From: Flammeovirgaceae bacterium
GTDB taxonomy: Bacteria > Bacteroidota > Bacteroidia > Cytophagales > Cyclobacteriaceae
Assembly (NCBI GenBank): GCA_027487845.1
Contig: JAIYCV010000037.1
Span: forward strand, 62,001 to 126,000
Length of the DNA stretch: 64,000 nucleotides
Direction: 5' to 3'
Below the pieces are notes generated by a model, which saw only the letters and a program-made list of their open reading frames with translations, ran no database searches and was not told the DNA's origin. The position numbers and the translations under genes are program-made. Of this stretch, positions 61,660 through 64,000 are shown piece by piece (within the stretch, counting starts at the first letter, position 1; the number at the start of each line of letters is the position of its first letter).

Positions 61660-64000
61660 TCATTCTGATTTCAATGACTGCGCGGGGTTCACGGTTGCTG
61701 CTTTATAAGACCTGTAACCCACAGTAAATACTGCAATAAAAAAGGTAATGCTCAAGCCTGAAATAAAAATCGTTGGCCCCAATTCAATCTTGTAAGCAAA
61801 ACCATTAAGCCATTGATTCATTACGTACCATGCTGCTGGTGCGGCCAAGAGAAAACCAATTACAATTAGCTTCATATACTCTTTGGAAAAAGAAAACACA
61901 ATACTTTCAACAGACGCTCCTAATACTTTACGTACGCCAATCTCTTTCGTTTTTTGGTTTGCCATAAATGTGGCTAAGCCAAATAAGCCAAGACATCCTA
62001 TAAATATTGCTATGGAAGTAAAAACAGTTAGCAGAGTCGACATTTTTTCTTCGCGTTCATAAAAGTTTTTAATCTGTTCGTCCATAAACTGATAACCAAA
62101 AAGAAACTCAGGATAAGCAGCATCCCACTTTTGTTGAATCTGTTTTATAGTTTCCTGAAATTTCGCTTGGTTAACTTTTACCGATAAATTTCTGTATCCG
62201 CTAACCTGATTAAACATAATAGTTGCATCGATTGATTGGTGGAGAGAAACGGTATGAAAGTCCTTTACCACTCCAATTACTTCCGTCTTCTTGCTCCAAA
62301 AATCCAAGCGCTTTCCAAGCAAATCGCTTGGGTTATTATACCCAATCATTTTCGCTAGTTTTTCATTCACAATACAGCCCTGAACCGAGTCACGATCGGC
62401 AACGTTTTTTCCTGCGACCATCGTTAACTGATAGAGGGGAATGTACTTGTCGTCAATAGTTTTTACTTGAGTGCCGTATTCTTTGCCATCTTCGGTTTTA
62501 AAACCTGTGCCGCTTACGGAACCTGATGATGGAGGTGTATTGCTTAAACTCGCCATTTCAACACCCGGTATTCGGCTAATTTCATCGCGCAGTGTTTTAA
62601 CGGCTTTAGTATTAGGCAAGCCAATAGTAATAATCGCATCTTTTGCGAATCCCAATTTTTTGTTACGGAAGTAATTCATCTGACTTATCAATACAATAGT
62701 GCCTATGATAAAAAATTGTGAGATGCAGAATTGCAATACAACCAATGCCCTGCGTAACATAAAGCCCGATGAGTTTTTATTGCTTGTCTTATTTTTCATG
62801 GCAGCAATGGGATCGAAACCAGATAGAACAAACGAGGGGTATAAACCAGAAAGCAATGATACAAGCACAAAGACACTAATCACGAATATCCACAAACCCC
62901 AATCGTTAGAAAAGTTTAGTTGAAGGCTCAAATCCAAAAAAGGATTCAAAAACCTCAACCCCATTTCTGCCACGCCTAAGCCAAGAACCATAGCAGCAAA
63001 TGAAACCAATGAGGCCTCGCCTAAGAACTGAATAATCAACTGGCTTCGTGTGCTGCCCATTGTTTTGCGAATAGACACTTCTTTTGATCGCTTAATAGCC
63101 TCGGCAGTTGATAGGTTTATGAAGTTGATGCAGGCAGTGATGATTAAAAAAAAGGCAATAACCCCAAACACGGAAAGCATTCCTTTGCTTACCGTATTGT
63201 AATTGTAATTGCCGAATCGATCATCATAATGGATTTCTGCAAACGGCTGAACAACAAACCGCTCATCTTCTGCATCATCGGCTAGGTATTTTTTTCCAAA
63301 TTCGGGCAAACGACTTTTGATTTTTTGAAGGTTGTCGTTGCCCTCTACTAAGATGTAACACTGTTCATCACTCGATATACTATGCCATCCACTCTTTTCA
63401 CGCTCAATTTTTATGGTAGCATAGGAAAGCATTATTTCAAAGGGCAGATCGGTGTTACTTGGAGCGTCTTCCATCAAGGCACTTACTTTATAATCTTTGA
63501 GCTCATACCTAAAAATCTCTCCAATGACATCCTCCTTACCAAAGTATTTTAGAGCTAATTTTTTTGAGATAACGGCCTCATTTGGTTCGTCCAACGCTTT
63601 AATTGCATTGCCAAGTAAAATCTTCCGATCGAAAATGTTGAAAAAGTTTGGTTCTATAAATGCGATTCCATGTCTCTCCTCATACTTTCTATAATCGCCC
63701 TTTTGCTTTGGTATGGAAATAACTCCTCCATTATCATATTGTATGTGGGTGACTTCTTTCGCTTCTGGAAAGTCAATTCTAAATGCGTCAGGTAAAACCG
63801 CAGGAATACCTGATTGATATTCTTTGCCACCGGAATTATTGTCATCAAATTCAGTGGCAATGCGGTAAATGCTTTCACTATTGGCATGAAACCGATCGAA
63901 ATTATCAAGATGCCTTACAATCAAAAAAAGAATAAGGCTTGACGCGATGCCCAATGTTAGGCCGAATAAATTGATAGACGCACTGCCTTTGGATCGCACC
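61660..64000 (-). CDS. MacB-like ABC transporter permease (5' end outside window)
   Basis: About 780 codons are visible; the start lies beyond base 64000. Reading from the edge: a helix, a large MacB-type periplasmic core domain (about visible residues 30-255), three helices with INLSTAEAIKRSKEVSIRKTMGS (FtsX-type coupling region, about 290-312), a second periplasmic domain (about 430-630), and a final trio of helices with KTKEIGVRKVLGASVESIVFSFSKEYMKLIV. This is the duplicated FtsX/MacB permease common in Bacteroidota, used for export of antimicrobials or lipoproteins. No ATPase gene is within the window. Confidence 0.9.
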   Translation of the reverse strand, partial: VRSKGSASINLFGLTLGIASSLILFLIVRHLDNFDRFHANSESIYRIATEFDDNNSGGKEYQSGIPAVLPDAFRIDFPEAKEVTHIQYDNGGVISIPKQKGDYRKYEERHGIAFIEPNFFNIFDRKILLGNAIKALDEPNEAVISKKLALKYFGKEDVIGEIFRYELKDYKVSALMEDAPSNTDLPFEIMLSYATIKIEREKSGWHSISSDEQCYILVEGNDNLQKIKSRLPEFGKKYLADDAEDERFVVQPFAEIHYDDRFGNYNYNTVSKGMLSVFGVIAFFLIITACINFINLSTAEAIKRSKEVSIRKTMGSTRSQLIIQFLGEASLVSFAAMVLGLGVAEMGLRFLNPFLDLSLQLNFSNDWGLWIFVISVFVLVSLLSGLYPSFVLSGFDPIAAMKNKTSNKNSSGFMLRRALVVLQFCISQFFIIGTIVLISQMNYFRNKKLGFAKDAIITIGLPNTKAVKTLRDEISRIPGVEMASLSNTPPSSGSVSGTGFKTEDGKEYGTQVKTIDDKYIPLYQLTMVAGKNVADRDSVQGCIVNEKLAKMIGYNNPSDLLGKRLDFWSKKTEVIGVVKDFHTVSLHQSIDATIMFNQVSGYRNLSVKVNQAKFQETIKQIQQKWDAAYPEFLFGYQFMDEQIKNFYEREEKMSTLLTVFTSIAIFIGCLGLFGLATFMANQKTKEIGVRKVLGASVESIVFSFSKEYMKLIVIGFLLAAPAAWYVMNQWLNGFAYKIELGPTIFISGLSITFFIAVFTVGYRSYKAATVNPAQSLKSE

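Overview
The window looks like a chromosomal segment of a Bacteroidota bacterium, most likely a gliding-type Cytophagales member. The evidence is a single-chain SecDF, a type IX secretion sorting tail on a large surface protein, a GldA/GldF/GldG-like ABC system, an atpD-atpC pair standing apart from the other ATP synthase genes, an iron-sulfur serine dehydratase, and promoters of the Bacteroidota TTG-N19-TAnnTTTG form. No rRNA, tRNA, prophage, insertion sequence or CRISPR array was recognised. Almost all genes are vertical housekeeping genes, with small accessory modules in between.

Layout. 1-6.2 kb: ExbB/ExbD/ExbD energy-transducing operon (edge-truncated), a DedA membrane protein and SecDF. 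6.4-10.5 kb: a large secreted BNR/FN3 protein with a T9SS tail, and an outer-membrane barrel. 10.5-13.3 kb: an accessory patch with a four-unit, ~42-bp-spaced palindrome array, a DUF6261-like gene, a UPF0175/DUF3368 toxin-antitoxin pair bracketed by a ~75-bp direct repeat that copies the 3' end of the next gene, and udk. 13.4-17 kb: rdgB, two FKBP lipoproteins and an NrnA-like phosphoesterase. 17-25.8 kb: a RelE-type module, ndk, gcvP, an M28 peptidase, sdaA, a small membrane protein, an M42-like peptidase and a Uma2 gene. 25.8-32 kb: a GH109-like oxidoreductase, hpt, adk, obg, a DUF3291 gene, grpE and dnaJ. 32-40.4 kb: a twice-frameshifted glycosyltransferase, a secreted toast-rack-like protein, an ABC exporter, a histidine kinase, atpD-atpC and a small barrel. 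40.6-44.8 kb: the Gld-type ABC operon with DUF4340. 44.9-50.2 kb: small membrane proteins, an RluA-type synthase, Uma2, FkbM methyltransferase, prfC and a frameshifted Uma2. 50.2-61 kb: dnaK, lysC, coaX, lptC, a 51-residue membrane protein, a CorC/HlyC protein, a PpiD-like chaperone, DUF493, a pterin dehydratase, rsmI and an inositol-phosphatase family gene. 61-64 kb: a DUF433/DUF5615 pair and an edge-truncated MacB-like permease.

How the genes work together. Several encode envelope biogenesis and protein quality control: SecDF, the PpiD-like chaperone, FKBP lipoproteins, LptC, ExbBD, and the separately placed DnaK and GrpE-DnaJ. gcvP and sdaA both act on the glycine/serine pool; udk, ndk, adk, hpt and rdgB act on nucleotides. 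Three toxin-antitoxin modules of different families and three Uma2 genes are the main accessory load. Intergenic DNA carries several dispersed repeat families, one of which (CCTCCAAGGTCTT hairpins) probably serves as terminators.

The most unusual observations are the 42-bp palindrome array before the DUF6261-like gene, the toxin-antitoxin cassette flanked by a duplicated udk 3' end, a DnaJ that keeps only zinc site II, and single-base frameshifts in two otherwise intact genes.
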